64,000 nucleotides of DNA from Paenibacillus sp. FSL H7-0737 (GCF_000758545.1 NZ_CP009279.1:6200001-6264000), one strand, 5' to 3'; shown: positions 1 to 9,046, numbered from the stretch's first letter. Notes: generated from the letters alone by a model not told the origin. Translations and numbers: made by a program.

Positions 1-348
1 CTCTTCGATATAGGTAAGGCAGATCTGAAGTCTCCAGCCCTGCCTGCTCTTCAGCAGTTATCTGGCTTATTCAGCGATATCGGCGCAAAGATCAGCATTG
101 AAGGACATACCGACAATACTCCAGTATCTTCGGCTTCTCACTATAACGACAACTGGGAGCTATCTGGTGCTCGTGCGCTGTCAGTGCTTCGCTTTTTCTT
201 AGATCATGAAGGGTTGAACCCCGACAATTTTCAATATGCAGGGTATGCTGATACCCAGCCCACCGCGGAGAACACATCAGCTGCAGGTAAGCAAAAGAAC
301 CGCCGTGTAGAGATCATTGTGCTGCGGCAGCTTCAAGAGGGTGCCTAA
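1..348 (+). CDS. MotB/OmpA-family flagellar stator protein, C-terminal fragment
   Basis: The frame is open from base 1 to a TAA at 346-348, so only the last 115 residues are present and the start is outside the window. The fragment is an OmpA/MotB peptidoglycan-binding domain: it carries the motif 'EGHTDNTP', then 'NWELSGARA', and 'GYADTQP', ending in 'NRRVEIIV'. MotB-type proteins anchor the flagellar stator to the cell wall outside the membrane. The NWELS(G/S)AR block is typical of MotB/MotS rather than of Gram-negative OmpA. Its partner (motA-like) should lie just to the left. MotB against MotS cannot be decided without the N-terminus. Confidence 0.8.
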   Translation, partial: LFDIGKADLKSPALPALQQLSGLFSDIGAKISIEGHTDNTPVSSASHYNDNWELSGARALSVLRFFLDHEGLNPDNFQYAGYADTQPTAENTSAAGKQKNRRVEIIVLRQLQEGA

Positions 349-427
349 AAAATGTTTTACTCAGAGCTAGTTACAGTAGCTAGGCCTGTGCGGGAGCGAA
401 TCCTCGTCACTATTTATTACGGAAATG

Positions 428-597
428 CTCCCTGATTATCTGCCTATTCCCTTGTCCAGGCGCAGAATTAGGGAATTCCTCCCTGATTAATACCCTATTT
501 AGTCAGAAATAGCGCTTTTCACTGAAATTTTAGGGAGGAATTCCCTAAAACCCTTAGTGTCACGCTATATTCGTCTAAAATAAGGGAGGTTTTCCCT
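428..597. repeat. Cluster of short palindromic units, AGGGAGG-(A/T)n-TCCCT
   Basis: Three full units can be read. AGGGAATTCCTCCCT lies at 470-484, its exact reverse complement AGGGAGGAATTCCCT at 532-546, and the variant AGGGAGGTTTTCCCT at 583-597. A partial unit (CTCCCTGATTA) lies near 429-437. Each full unit is itself a near-palindrome flanked by short A/T runs. The units lie between two unrelated genes and do not resemble ordinary terminators because several lack U tracts. Confidence 0.65.
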
Positions 598-690
598 AAT
601 TCCACAATCAGTAGATTTTCTTTTAAATAAAATCCCATAATTCCAAACAGTCCCAGGATTTAACTCAAAAATCACCACCACTATCTATAT

Positions 691-735
691 AAAAACACCA
701 AACAGCAAGTCCCCAAAAACGGAAACTTGCTGCTA
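691..735 (-). terminator. Rho-independent terminator of gcvH
   Basis: On the minus strand an 8-bp stem CAGCAAGT/ACTTGCTG (725-732 with 703-710) is followed by a T-rich stretch. It lies 49 bases past the gcvH stop codon. Confidence 0.65.
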
Positions 736-780
736 CAAATATCACATGCAGTGAAATTAATATACAGTGAAAAATCCCAA

Positions 781-1173
781 TTACTCTCCTACCAATGCAC
801 GATATCCAGCTGCATCTAGCAGTCCTTTTACAGCATCAGCGTACTCTCCGTCCACTTCAATTTCAAAAATCCAACCCTCGCCATAAGGCTTATCGTTGAT
901 CAGTTCTGGACTAGCTTCTAAACCGTCATTAATCTTGGTAACCGTCCCTGAGACGGGTGAATACAGTTCCGATACGGTCTTAACGGATTCGATACTGCCT
1001 ACGCTGTCGCCAGCTGAAATGGCCGAACCCACTTCTGGAAATTCCACAAATACGATATCGCCTAACAAATGCTGAGCATGATCCGTAATCCCAACACGTA
1101 CTACGCGTCCTTCCACTTGCTGTGCCCACTCATGCTCTTCGCTGTAAAGAAGGTTATCTAAAACTTCACTCAT
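781..1173 (-). CDS. gcvH: Glycine cleavage system H protein (lipoyl carrier)
   Basis: GcvH carries the lipoyl arm that moves the aminomethyl group from P protein to T protein in the cytosolic glycine cleavage complex. The product is 130 residues, the normal family length. Lys65 in 'ESVKTVSE' is the lipoylation site, and the family block 'YSEEHEW' lies at residues 10-16. The start at 1173 is preferred over an upstream ATG at 1194 because GAGGCGG lies six bases before it. The gene diverges from gcvT-gcvPA-gcvPB rather than being in that operon, so it is not placed behind the riboswitch. A TTGACA near 1240 could be part of its promoter, but no well-spaced -10 was found. Confidence 0.95.
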   Translation of the reverse strand: MSEVLDNLLYSEEHEWAQQVEGRVVRVGITDHAQHLLGDIVFVEFPEVGSAISAGDSVGSIESVKTVSELYSPVSGTVTKINDGLEASPELINDKPYGEGWIFEIEVDGEYADAVKGLLDAAGYRALVGE

Positions 1174-1294
1174 TTCAAGCCGCCTCATTTCCAAATTGGA
1201 ATTCTAAATTTAGTTATAGCCTAAGTGATCGCGGAGCATAATGTCAATATTACTAAAAGTAAAATAAATTTGTCGTTTTTTTGACTTTTTCTTG

Positions 1295-1323
1295 TTGACA
1301 GCGCCCTCCTATACCCGTTTAAT
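1295..1323 (+). promoter_or_regulatory. Sigma-A-type promoter for the gcvT operon
   Basis: A perfect -35 TTGACA (1295-1300), a 17-base spacer and a -10 of TTTAAT (1318-1323) lie just upstream of the glycine riboswitch. Transcription would start near 1330. Confidence 0.7.
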
Positions 1324-1355
1324 GGAGACATAAGAAACAAATACAGTTGCGGATG

Positions 1356-1555
1356 ATGGCATAGGGAGAGACTGTCTCACTTGAAGACGGCGCCGAAGGA
1401 GTAAGCCCTAACAGGGGTGAATCTCTCAGGCAAAAGGACCTTTGTCGGACGTACCTCTGGAGAGCATCAGACGCGAGGCTGAGTGCGTCAGGTCACCAAC
1501 GGGGAAACTTGCATGTTAGTTACGCAGGGTAACTCTCAGGTACAAAGGACAGAGC
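1356..1555 (+). promoter_or_regulatory. Tandem glycine riboswitch
   Basis: Two successive aptamer-like segments can be read. The first (about 1358-1446) contains the characteristic GGGAGAG ... CTCTCAGG-CAAAAGGAC pattern. The second (about 1449-1554) repeats it with CTCTGGAGAG and CTCTCAGG-TACAAAGGAC. The conserved CUCUCAGG(C/U)(A)CAAAGGAC signature appears at the 3' end of both, as in the known two-aptamer glycine riboswitch of Bacillus gcvT leaders. It should switch on gcvT-gcvPA-gcvPB when glycine is high. Confidence 0.93.
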
Positions 1556-1606
1556 AGAAAGCGATTAGTGCATTTATGCATGATTGCTTCTGCCTGTCCT
1601 TTTTTT
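1546..1606 (+). terminator. Riboswitch expression platform (intrinsic terminator)
   Basis: A long stem starting AGGACAGAGCAGAA pairs with TTCTGCCTGTCCT and is followed by seven T residues (from about 1600). The 5' arm overlaps the last conserved bases of aptamer 2. Glycine binding would therefore compete with the terminator, which is the expected arrangement of an ON switch. Confidence 0.8.
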
Positions 1607-1636
1607 CGTATGTAATCAGACTAGGGGAGTGACGAC

Positions 1637-2749
1637 ATGGATGCTTTGAAAAGAACGCCTTTTTATGATCTCTATTCCGCATATGCGGAGTCCAGGTGCA
1701 TTGATTTTGGCGGCTGGGAGCTGCCAGTACAGTTTACAGGTATCGTGAAGGAGCATGAGGCTGTTCGCCAGCAGGCTGGACTGTTCGATGTATCGCATAT
1801 GGGTGAATTTATGGTGATCGGAAGCGGCGCTGAAGCCTTCTTACAAAAAATGACGACCAACGATGTCAGCCGCCTTACCGATGGTGCGGCACAATATACG
1901 CTGCTCTGTTATCCAAACGGCGGGGTGGTCGACGATTTACTCGTGTATCGACTAAGTGAAGGCCGTTATATGCTTGTCGTAAATGCCTCCAACATCGATA
2001 AGGACTTCCAGTGGCTGCAAGAACATCTGACCTCTGAATTCGGTGAAGTCACACTCACTAATGTCTCTGACGAGACGCTTTTGCTCGCCTTGCAAGGTCC
2101 GCTGGCAGAGACCATACTCGCAGAAGTTACTGATGCACCGATCTCAACGCTCAAGCCTTTCCACTTCATCGAACGCGCAACCGTCTGCGGTGTAGAAGTA
2201 CTGATCTCCCGTACGGGTTATACCGGTGAAGATGGCTTCGAAATTTACGCTCCGCTGGATGGGGCAGCAACGTTATGGAACGGCCTTCTCGCAGCTGGCT
2301 CTCCTCACGGATTAACACCTGCTGGACTGGGCGCACGGGATACGCTTCGTTTCGAGGCAAAATTGCCATTGTACGGTCAGGAGCTGTCGGCTGACATCAC
2401 GCCTCTTGAAGCTGGAGTACAGTTCTTCGTGAAGCTGGACAAAGCGGACTTCATCGGACGCGATGCGTTGATACAGCAAAAAGAAGCCGGTCTTCCCCGC
2501 CGTCTTGTCGGTCTAGAAATGATTGATCGAGGCATTCCACGCTCCCATTACCCAGTCTATGCGGACGGCATCAAAATCGGAGAAGTCACAACCGGAACCC
2601 AATCTCCAACGCTGAAACGAAACCTGGGATTAGCTTTACTTGATACAGCTTACAGTGAAATAGGCACAGAGGTTTTCGTAGAGATACGTGGCAAGCAGCT
2701 TAAAGCTGTCGTGATTAAGGCCCCTTTTTACAAGTATAAACGCCTTTAG
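1637..2749 (+). CDS. gcvT: Aminomethyltransferase (glycine cleavage T protein)
   Basis: GcvT transfers the methylene unit from the lipoyl arm of GcvH to tetrahydrofolate, releasing ammonia. The protein is 370 residues, full length. Visible family motifs are 'DVSHMGEF' (51-58), 'GGVVDDL' with Asp99/Asp100 at the folate site, 'SRTGYTGEDGFE' and 'LGARDTLRFEA'. The start has GGGGAG eleven bases before it and lies about 30 bases after the riboswitch terminator, so it is the first gene of the glycine-controlled operon. It is followed by gcvPA after a 106-base gap that holds an interspersed hairpin repeat. Confidence 0.96.
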   Translation: MDALKRTPFYDLYSAYAESRCIDFGGWELPVQFTGIVKEHEAVRQQAGLFDVSHMGEFMVIGSGAEAFLQKMTTNDVSRLTDGAAQYTLLCYPNGGVVDDLLVYRLSEGRYMLVVNASNIDKDFQWLQEHLTSEFGEVTLTNVSDETLLLALQGPLAETILAEVTDAPISTLKPFHFIERATVCGVEVLISRTGYTGEDGFEIYAPLDGAATLWNGLLAAGSPHGLTPAGLGARDTLRFEAKLPLYGQELSADITPLEAGVQFFVKLDKADFIGRDALIQQKEAGLPRRLVGLEMIDRGIPRSHYPVYADGIKIGEVTTGTQSPTLKRNLGLALLDTAYSEIGTEVFVEIRGKQLKAVVIKAPFYKYKRL

Positions 2750-2832
2750 CGTCCATATTAGGACGGTGAACTTTTAAGCGAGAAATAAAAGGATAAAGTA
2801 TAACGTGAAAATTATACTTTCTTATATTTTAA
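2750..2832 (+). repeat. Interspersed hairpin repeat, family A copy 1
   Basis: This segment shares a consensus with 41980-42066 (reverse strand) and 55300-55350. It starts with an imperfect palindrome GTCC-atatta-GGAC, then has 'AGCGAGAAATAAAAGGATA' and an arm pair AAGTATAA/TTATACTT ending in TTATATTTTAA. It lies inside the gcvT-gcvPA operon, just before the gcvPA ribosome binding site. Confidence 0.65.
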
Positions 2833-2855
2833 AAAAGCCAAGGAGTGAAACCTTA

Positions 2856-4208
2856 ATGAAGCACCGTTATCTGCCCATGACAGCACAGGACCGCGTAGAG
2901 ATGATGGAAACCGTCGGGATTCAGTCCATAGATGAGCTGTTCTCCGATATCCCTGAAGCCGTCCGTTATCAAGGCACTATGCCGATGTCTGAACCGCTCG
3001 ATGAGTACGCCCTGCTACGTCACATGAAAGGTCTCGCTGACCGCAATGCTGACTTCGATTCGCACGCCAGCTTCCTCGGCGCCGGATTATACGACCATCA
3101 CATCCCCGTGGTGATCAACCATGTCATTTCCCGTTCAGAATTCTACACTGCTTACACCCCTTATCAACCGGAGATCAGCCAAGGCGAACTGCAAGCGATC
3201 TTCGAATTCCAATCCTACATTTGCGAACTAACCGGTATGAAAGTAGCCAATGCCAGCATGTATGATGGCGCAACCGCATTATCCGAAGCAGCAGTCCTCG
3301 CAGCTGGTGCTACCAAACGCAAAAAAATAATTGTCTCCCGCACCGTTCATCCTGAAGCGCGCCAAGTGTTACGCACATCGGCTAATGCTTGGGGTCTTGA
3401 GGTAGTGGAGATTGACTATAGAGACGGTGTTACCGATCAGGCTAAGCTTGCTGAGGCCATTGATGGTGATACGGCTGCAGTACTGATGCAATCGCCTAAC
3501 TTCTTTGGCAGCATCGAAGATCTTAGCTCCGTTGAGCCGCTGATCCATGCTGTTAAAGGGTTGTTCGTCGTCAGTGCAAATCCGATCGCTCTTGGCGTAC
3601 TAGAATCACCAGGCAAGCTCGGAGCCGACATCGTAGTCGGTGACGCTCAGCCACTCGGTATTCCCGCTTCCCTCGGCGGTCCAACCTGTGGATTCTTCGC
3701 TGTAGCAGAGCATTTAATGCGCCGCATGCCAGGTCGTATCGTTGGTCAAACTGTTGACCGTAACGGTAAACGCGGCTTCGTTCTGACACTCCAAGCTCGT
3801 GAACAGCATATCCGTCGTGAAAAAGCGACATCGAATATTTGCTCCAATCAGGCGCTGCTCGCACTCTGCGCATCCGTCTACCTGTCCGTAATGGGTAAAG
3901 AAGGGATGCGTGAAGTAGGCGAGCTGAACATTCGTAAAAGCCATTACGCCGCTAATAAACTAAGCGAACTAACAGGGGCTGAACTTACCTTTTCCTCCCC
4001 ATTCTTTAACGAGTTTGTCGTGAAGCTTCCGGAAGGAAGCAGCGTAAGTGCAATTAATTCGAAGCTGCTGAAGGAAGGCTATCTAGGCGGTTATGATCTG
4101 GGCCGTGATTATCTTGAACTTGCTGGACATATGCTGGTAGCCGTTACGGAAAAAAGAAGCAAAAACGAAATCGACCAATTCGCTAGCGCACTGGAGGGCT
4201 GTTTATGA
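2856..4208 (+). CDS. gcvPA: Glycine dehydrogenase (decarboxylating) subunit 1
   Basis: GcvPA is one half of the split P protein. With GcvPB it decarboxylates glycine and loads the aminomethyl group onto lipoyl-GcvH. The product is 450 residues, the usual length for the split subunit. It shows the family opening 'HRYLPMTAQDR' and 'FLGAGLYDHHIP'. A longer frame opens at a GTG at 2805, but that adds residues encoded by the repeat. The start at 2856 follows AAGGAG at a normal distance. The stop codon overlaps the gcvPB start (ATGA), which suggests translational coupling. Confidence 0.96.
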   Translation: MKHRYLPMTAQDRVEMMETVGIQSIDELFSDIPEAVRYQGTMPMSEPLDEYALLRHMKGLADRNADFDSHASFLGAGLYDHHIPVVINHVISRSEFYTAYTPYQPEISQGELQAIFEFQSYICELTGMKVANASMYDGATALSEAAVLAAGATKRKKIIVSRTVHPEARQVLRTSANAWGLEVVEIDYRDGVTDQAKLAEAIDGDTAAVLMQSPNFFGSIEDLSSVEPLIHAVKGLFVVSANPIALGVLESPGKLGADIVVGDAQPLGIPASLGGPTCGFFAVAEHLMRRMPGRIVGQTVDRNGKRGFVLTLQAREQHIRREKATSNICSNQALLALCASVYLSVMGKEGMREVGELNIRKSHYAANKLSELTGAELTFSSPFFNEFVVKLPEGSSVSAINSKLLKEGYLGGYDLGRDYLELAGHMLVAVTEKRSKNEIDQFASALEGCL

Positions 4209-5665
4209 AACCGGAGCAAAGTCTAATTTTTGAATTAAGCCGTCCCGGCCGTTCGGCCTATTCCTTGCCAATATGCGATGTGCCGCAGGAAGAAACCTTG
4301 GAAGCTCTGATTCCATCAGGTTTACTCCGTAGCGAACCCGTCGTGCTTCCAGAAGTATCCGAAGTGGACGTCATTCGCCATTACACTTCCTTGTCACGCC
4401 GCAACTTTGGTGTAGATAACGGCTTCTATCCACTCGGTTCATGCACGATGAAATACAATCCGAAGATTAACGAAGATGTTGCCCGCATCGTAGGCCTAGC
4501 TAAGATCCACCCTTACCAGCCAGAAGAAAGCATTCAAGGTGCACTGGAAATAATGTATACCCTGCAAAATGACTTATCCGCACTAACCGGCATGGATGCT
4601 GTATCTTTACAGCCTGCCGCAGGTGCTCATGGTGAATGGACCGGCCTCATGATGATCCGCGCCTACCATGAAAGCCGCGGCGAGACCCGCACGAAGGTTA
4701 TCGTGCCGGATTCCTCACACGGCACCAATCCTGCTAGTGCTTCAGCAGCAGGACTTGAAACGATCACGATCCCTTCCACAGATAAAGGGATGGTTGATCT
4801 TGAAGCACTCAAAGCAGCTGTTGGCAGTGACACAGCCGCATTGATGCTGACCAATCCAAGCACACTCGGCTTGTTTGAGACCCAAATCGTCGAAATTGCT
4901 GAGATCGTGCACGAAGCAGGCGGCTTACTCTATTACGATGGAGCCAATTCCAATGCTATTATGGGCATTACCCGCCCTGGCGACATGGGCTTTGACGTGG
5001 TGCATCTGAACTTGCATAAGACAATGAGCACCCCGCACGGCGGTGGTGGCCCTGGAGCCGGACCTGTCGGCGTAAAATCAATCTTGATTCCGTTCCTACC
5101 ACAACCAACTGTGGTGAAAAACGAAGATAGCAGCTTCTCACTCGACTTCGGCGGTCCTGAATCGATTGGACGCGTGAAAGCTTTTTACGGCAACTTTGGT
5201 ATTCTCGTTCGTGCCTACGCCTATATCCGCACCTATGGTCCAGACGGACTGCGTGAGGTATCCGAAAATGCCGTGCTGAATGCGAACTATATGATGCACC
5301 GTCTGGCGCCGTATTTTGAAATCCCATATCCGGGCGTATGTAAACATGAATTCGTAATGTCCGGCAAAAACCTCAAGCAGTATGGTGTACGCACCTTAGA
5401 CGTTGCTAAACGATTACTCGACTTCGGCTACCATCCGCCAACCGTGTACTTCCCTCTGACTGTTGAGGAATGTATGATGATCGAGCCGACGGAAACGGAA
5501 AGTAAAGAAACGCTCGACGGCTTCATTAATACGATGATCCAGATCGTAAAAGAAGCGCAGGAGACACCGGAAATCGTAATCAACGCACCTCATACCACAG
5601 AAATTAGCCGATTGGATGAGACACAGGCTGCACGTAAGCCGGTATTGAATTGTTCTTGCGGTTAA
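4205..5665 (+). CDS. gcvPB: Glycine dehydrogenase (decarboxylating) subunit 2
   Basis: GcvPB is the PLP-binding half of the P protein. The cofactor lysine is Lys272 in 'HLNLHKTMSTPHGGGG', followed by the glycine-rich loop. The protein has 486 residues, full length for the family, and ends in a short cysteine-containing tail. The start overlaps the gcvPA stop by four bases. The operon ends here, with a strong hairpin 20 bases downstream, so gcvT-gcvPA-gcvPB form one unit under the riboswitch. Confidence 0.96.
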   Translation: MKPEQSLIFELSRPGRSAYSLPICDVPQEETLEALIPSGLLRSEPVVLPEVSEVDVIRHYTSLSRRNFGVDNGFYPLGSCTMKYNPKINEDVARIVGLAKIHPYQPEESIQGALEIMYTLQNDLSALTGMDAVSLQPAAGAHGEWTGLMMIRAYHESRGETRTKVIVPDSSHGTNPASASAAGLETITIPSTDKGMVDLEALKAAVGSDTAALMLTNPSTLGLFETQIVEIAEIVHEAGGLLYYDGANSNAIMGITRPGDMGFDVVHLNLHKTMSTPHGGGGPGAGPVGVKSILIPFLPQPTVVKNEDSSFSLDFGGPESIGRVKAFYGNFGILVRAYAYIRTYGPDGLREVSENAVLNANYMMHRLAPYFEIPYPGVCKHEFVMSGKNLKQYGVRTLDVAKRLLDFGYHPPTVYFPLTVEECMMIEPTETESKETLDGFINTMIQIVKEAQETPEIVINAPHTTEISRLDETQAARKPVLNCSCG

Positions 5666-5685
5666 CAGCTAATGAGTAGTATTAA

Positions 5686-5724
5686 AAAAGCAGGCCACGA
5701 CACCAAGTATCGTCGCCTGCTTTT
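5686..5724 (+). terminator. Terminator of the gcvT-gcvPA-gcvPB operon
   Basis: The stem AGCAGGCxACGAC/GTCGxCCTGCT is followed by TTTT. A run of A residues before the stem means it could also act on minus-strand transcripts. Confidence 0.8.
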
Positions 5725-5767
5725 CGCACTGTCCAACTACACGAAAAGTTCTCATCCTCTAAATCAT

Positions 5768-5817
5768 CAGGCCCTTCCCAGCATCATTAAAAATGTCTGA
5801 GAAGGGCCTGTTTCAGT
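5768..5817. terminator. Second convergent hairpin, probable bidirectional terminator
   Basis: The arms CAGGCCCTTC (5768-5777) and GAAGGGCCTG (5801-5810) enclose a loop of about 23 bases and lie between two converging genes. A short T run follows only on the plus side. It probably backs up the first terminator and may end the RND gene transcript. Confidence 0.55.
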
Positions 5818-5842
5818 TGTTTATCACTATAACTTTTTGATA

Positions 5843-8800
5843 TTACGCACCATGCGTCGGAGTTTCTACTTTCGCCACGCCTTTGCGCTCCTTAGCCGAT
5901 TTACGGAAGTAGAACAGCTCGTAAATCGCCGGCACTACAACTAGCGTAAGCAGCGTTGCCGCGGTCAAGCCACCGATGACCACAATTGCCAAGCTTTGCG
6001 AGACAATGCTGCCCATCTCGGCATGGCCGAACAGCAGTGGAGTCATGGCGCAAATGGTAGCAATAGCTGTCATCAGAATCGGGCGCATCCGTGTTCCGGC
6101 CGCTTCCAGAATGGCTTCGCGAATACCCATATGCGTTTCATTCTGCTTAATACGGTCGATAAGCACAATCGCATTCGTAACGACGATTCCAATTAGCATC
6201 AGAGCCCCGAACAGGGCAGTGAAATCAGGTGTTACGCCGGATACGATCAGTCCAACAATTGCCCCAATCGCAGCCAAAGGCAAGGAGAACATGATTGCCA
6301 GCGGAGCACGAAGGGTTTTGAAGGTGAGGACCATGATCAGATACACCAACCCGATGGAGATCAGCGCTGTCATACCAAGGTCAGCGAAATCCTCTGACTG
6401 ATCAACCGAGGCTCCGCCTGCAAATAGAGTCACACCCTTTGGAAGGGTAAGACTATCGGTTTGCTTTTTAATATCCGCTCCGATTTCAGACACCTTCTTC
6501 GGATCGACTTCCGCTGTAATTCTCGCATATGGCTTCCCATCTTTATGGAACAACAGTGCTGGTTCATTCCGAACCTCATAGGTTGCTAGTTGAGACAACG
6601 GCTTTGGACCTTCAGCAGTCATGAGCGTCATTGCTTTTAAATCTTGCTCCGACTTTGGCTCAGCTATAGGATCTAACACTACTCCTGCAAGTGTACCGTC
6701 CAGTTCGATTTGCCCCATAGGGATCGGATTCAGCATAGCCGACAATTGCATGGTAATTTCTTGTGCATTCGTCTGTGCTGGATCTACCTTAAATGTAAAG
6801 ACAGGTTTAGTATCCTCCATATTGCTACTGACCTTCTGAATACCCTCCACAGTCTTCAACTTATTCGTAACTTCTGCTGCAACAGCAGTAATATCTGTAA
6901 GATTATCACCCACGATATCAATATATTCGCTAGTGGAGCTTGAACCCATCATACTCATTTGATTAGCAACAAGTGTTGCCCCAGCGTAGGAATCCTTCAC
7001 ATCACGGACATGATCGATGAAGCCTTGCGCATCCGCACCTTTTTTCATCACAACGGTATAGTCCACTAAGGTCTCCGAGCTGACAGACCCCCACTGGGCC
7101 GCATCTGCACTGTTCCCTGATTGCATGATCACCGTTTCCGCTTCAGGCTGTTTCATCAAATCTTGCTCTAACTGCTTTCCTTTTTCTAAAATCTCTTTGA
7201 CAGGAACATCCTTCGGATAATTCAACTGAACAGAGACATAGCTGGCATCTGAAGCATCAAGCGCGCCTTTTGGCATAGTCACGTAAGCAGCGATGGAGCC
7301 AATCAGAAGGAGAAGACCTAGCGATAAAGTTATCCATTTCCGGCGCAGATTCCAATCGAGGAATCGAGTGAACCATTTAGACGGCTCGTGTTCTTTCATT
7401 GAAGTTCTTCTCAGCAGCCATGAGCTTAACAGTGGCACTACCGTCAAAGCTACAACGAGTGAAGTAAGCAATGAATACGTGACTGTTAAGGCAAACGGAA
7501 GTAGAAACGCCTGTAAACTACCACGCAGAAGACCCATCGGCAGAAATACCGCTACCGTTGCAATCGTAGATGAAGTAATCGCTCTAGCCACTTCCCCAGT
7601 TGCGCTTATAATCATTTCACGGGAGAAAGGTTCTTTTTGCAGCCTACGGTAAATGTTCTCAATCACTACGATACTATCATCAACCAAGCGACCGACCGCA
7701 ACAGCTACACCACCGAGCGTAATAATATTCAGACTTATGCCGGATATATCAAGCAGATATAAGGTAACTGCTAGAGAAAGCGGGATAGAAACCGCCGTAA
7801 TCAGGGTTGCCCGCAGGTTGCGTAGGAACAGTAAAATTACGATCGTCGCGAACAATGCGCCCAGCAATACTTCACGCATCATACTATTCACAGAGGTAAC
7901 CACCATATCTGATGTGCTGAATACGACCGCTGCCTCTGCATTTGGAATGGTTTTGTTAATATGTGCTACGGTATCCTGTATATGATCTCCGACACTTACT
8001 GCATTCGCATTAGCTTCTTTGGTTACTATGGCGAAAAGAACATCTTTCCCATTCGAGCGGCTAACGCTCTCTTGATCTTCCTTCAATTCGATGACAGCAA
8101 TATCCTGTAGCTTAACACCCGAGGATACGGGTAGCTTTTTTAGAGTATCGATACTATCAATTGTAGAAACCACATTTACGTTACCTGTCTGACCACCAAT
8201 CGTCTGCTCTCCAAGGGATGCCGATACATTACGTCCCTGAAGTAACCCTAGTACTTGAGGTGTCGTAATTCCTTTCTCAGCCATTAATTTTGGATCTAGC
8301 TTCACCCGCACTTGCGGAGTTACTTTCCCATATAAGGCGACGTTGGCTACACCTTCTGCTTGTTGCATCTCTGGAATGATCGTTTCTTCCGCAAGCTTAA
8401 GGTTTTCTTTAGTCAGACCTTCGTCAAACGAAAGGGTGACCTGCGACACAGGAATCATGGAAGTATTCAGTTGAAGTACAAAAGGGGCCATCACCCCTTC
8501 AGGGAACTGCAACGAATCTACAACCTTTTGCACCTCCCCAGCTGCATCCTTCATATTTGTTTTTGAGTCATAAAAAATATTCACCTGTGCGTATCCGTCT
8601 CCGGAAGTGGACAGTATTTCTTTCTTTCCCTTAACAAATGCGGCCCCAGCCTCAATCGGCTTCGTAACCTTCGTCTCCATCGCATGGGCATCCTGACCCG
8701 GACCGAGCACCGTTACAGTCACTTGCGGATTATCTGCCTCTGGCATAAATTCCATCGGTAGCGAAGTGTAGCTCAGCCCTCCCACTACAAGCGCCATTAC

Positions 8801-8857
8801 CACTAAAAGCCCTACCGCCGCCTTGTTACCGAACGACCATTTGGTTAACCATTTCAT
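5843..8857 (-). CDS. RND-family multidrug/lipopeptide exporter (AcrB/SwrC type)
   Basis: This is a proton-driven efflux pump of the inner membrane. The product has 1004 residues, about RND length, with one N-terminal membrane helix (residues about 10-30), a large extracytoplasmic domain, a central helix bundle, a second large domain and a C-terminal bundle, the usual duplicated layout. The conserved RND motif 'VGRLVDDSIVVIENI' is present. In Bacillota such single-component RND proteins include B. subtilis SwrC, which exports surfactin; the substrate here is unknown. The start at 8857 was chosen over 8875 because a GGAAGGGG site lies before it. It appears monocistronic, with no adaptor (MFP) gene beside it. 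Confidence 0.88.
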   Translation of the reverse strand: MKWLTKWSFGNKAAVGLLVVMALVVGGLSYTSLPMEFMPEADNPQVTVTVLGPGQDAHAMETKVTKPIEAGAAFVKGKKEILSTSGDGYAQVNIFYDSKTNMKDAAGEVQKVVDSLQFPEGVMAPFVLQLNTSMIPVSQVTLSFDEGLTKENLKLAEETIIPEMQQAEGVANVALYGKVTPQVRVKLDPKLMAEKGITTPQVLGLLQGRNVSASLGEQTIGGQTGNVNVVSTIDSIDTLKKLPVSSGVKLQDIAVIELKEDQESVSRSNGKDVLFAIVTKEANANAVSVGDHIQDTVAHINKTIPNAEAAVVFSTSDMVVTSVNSMMREVLLGALFATIVILLFLRNLRATLITAVSIPLSLAVTLYLLDISGISLNIITLGGVAVAVGRLVDDSIVVIENIYRRLQKEPFSREMIISATGEVARAITSSTIATVAVFLPMGLLRGSLQAFLLPFALTVTYSLLTSLVVALTVVPLLSSWLLRRTSMKEHEPSKWFTRFLDWNLRRKWITLSLGLLLLIGSIAAYVTMPKGALDASDASYVSVQLNYPKDVPVKEILEKGKQLEQDLMKQPEAETVIMQSGNSADAAQWGSVSSETLVDYTVVMKKGADAQGFIDHVRDVKDSYAGATLVANQMSMMGSSSTSEYIDIVGDNLTDITAVAAEVTNKLKTVEGIQKVSSNMEDTKPVFTFKVDPAQTNAQEITMQLSAMLNPIPMGQIELDGTLAGVVLDPIAEPKSEQDLKAMTLMTAEGPKPLSQLATYEVRNEPALLFHKDGKPYARITAEVDPKKVSEIGADIKKQTDSLTLPKGVTLFAGGASVDQSEDFADLGMTALISIGLVYLIMVLTFKTLRAPLAIMFSLPLAAIGAIVGLIVSGVTPDFTALFGALMLIGIVVTNAIVLIDRIKQNETHMGIREAILEAAGTRMRPILMTAIATICAMTPLLFGHAEMGSIVSQSLAIVVIGGLTAATLLTLVVVPAIYELFYFRKSAKERKGVAKVETPTHGA

Positions 8858-9046
8858 TATCGTTTCCCCTTCCACCCCGTATATTTCTGGTACTCCTCTT
8901 ATGACTGCCCCATTATGTATTATTTTCCATCCCGAGATTTAGTTTAGACATTTTTGGTCGAAGTCAAAACAGCCCTACGGCTGGTTTTATACTCAGTCTT
9001 AAGACGGGGGGCTTTCTCCTTCCGAAGGATAGGGAATTAGAGCAAA

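Larger units (their letters stand above)
349..780. other. Intergenic region with palindromic repeats and a terminator
   Basis: No convincing gene is present in these 432 bases. The left half holds a cluster of short AGGGA...TCCCT palindromes (428-597). The right end holds the leftward terminator of gcvH. No clear terminator with a U tract follows the motB-type gene. Confidence 0.6.

Noticed and set aside
428..597. The palindrome cluster considered as a CRISPR array
   Set aside because: Units are short, alternate in orientation and vary in spacing; there are no identical direct repeats with unique spacers, and no cas genes.
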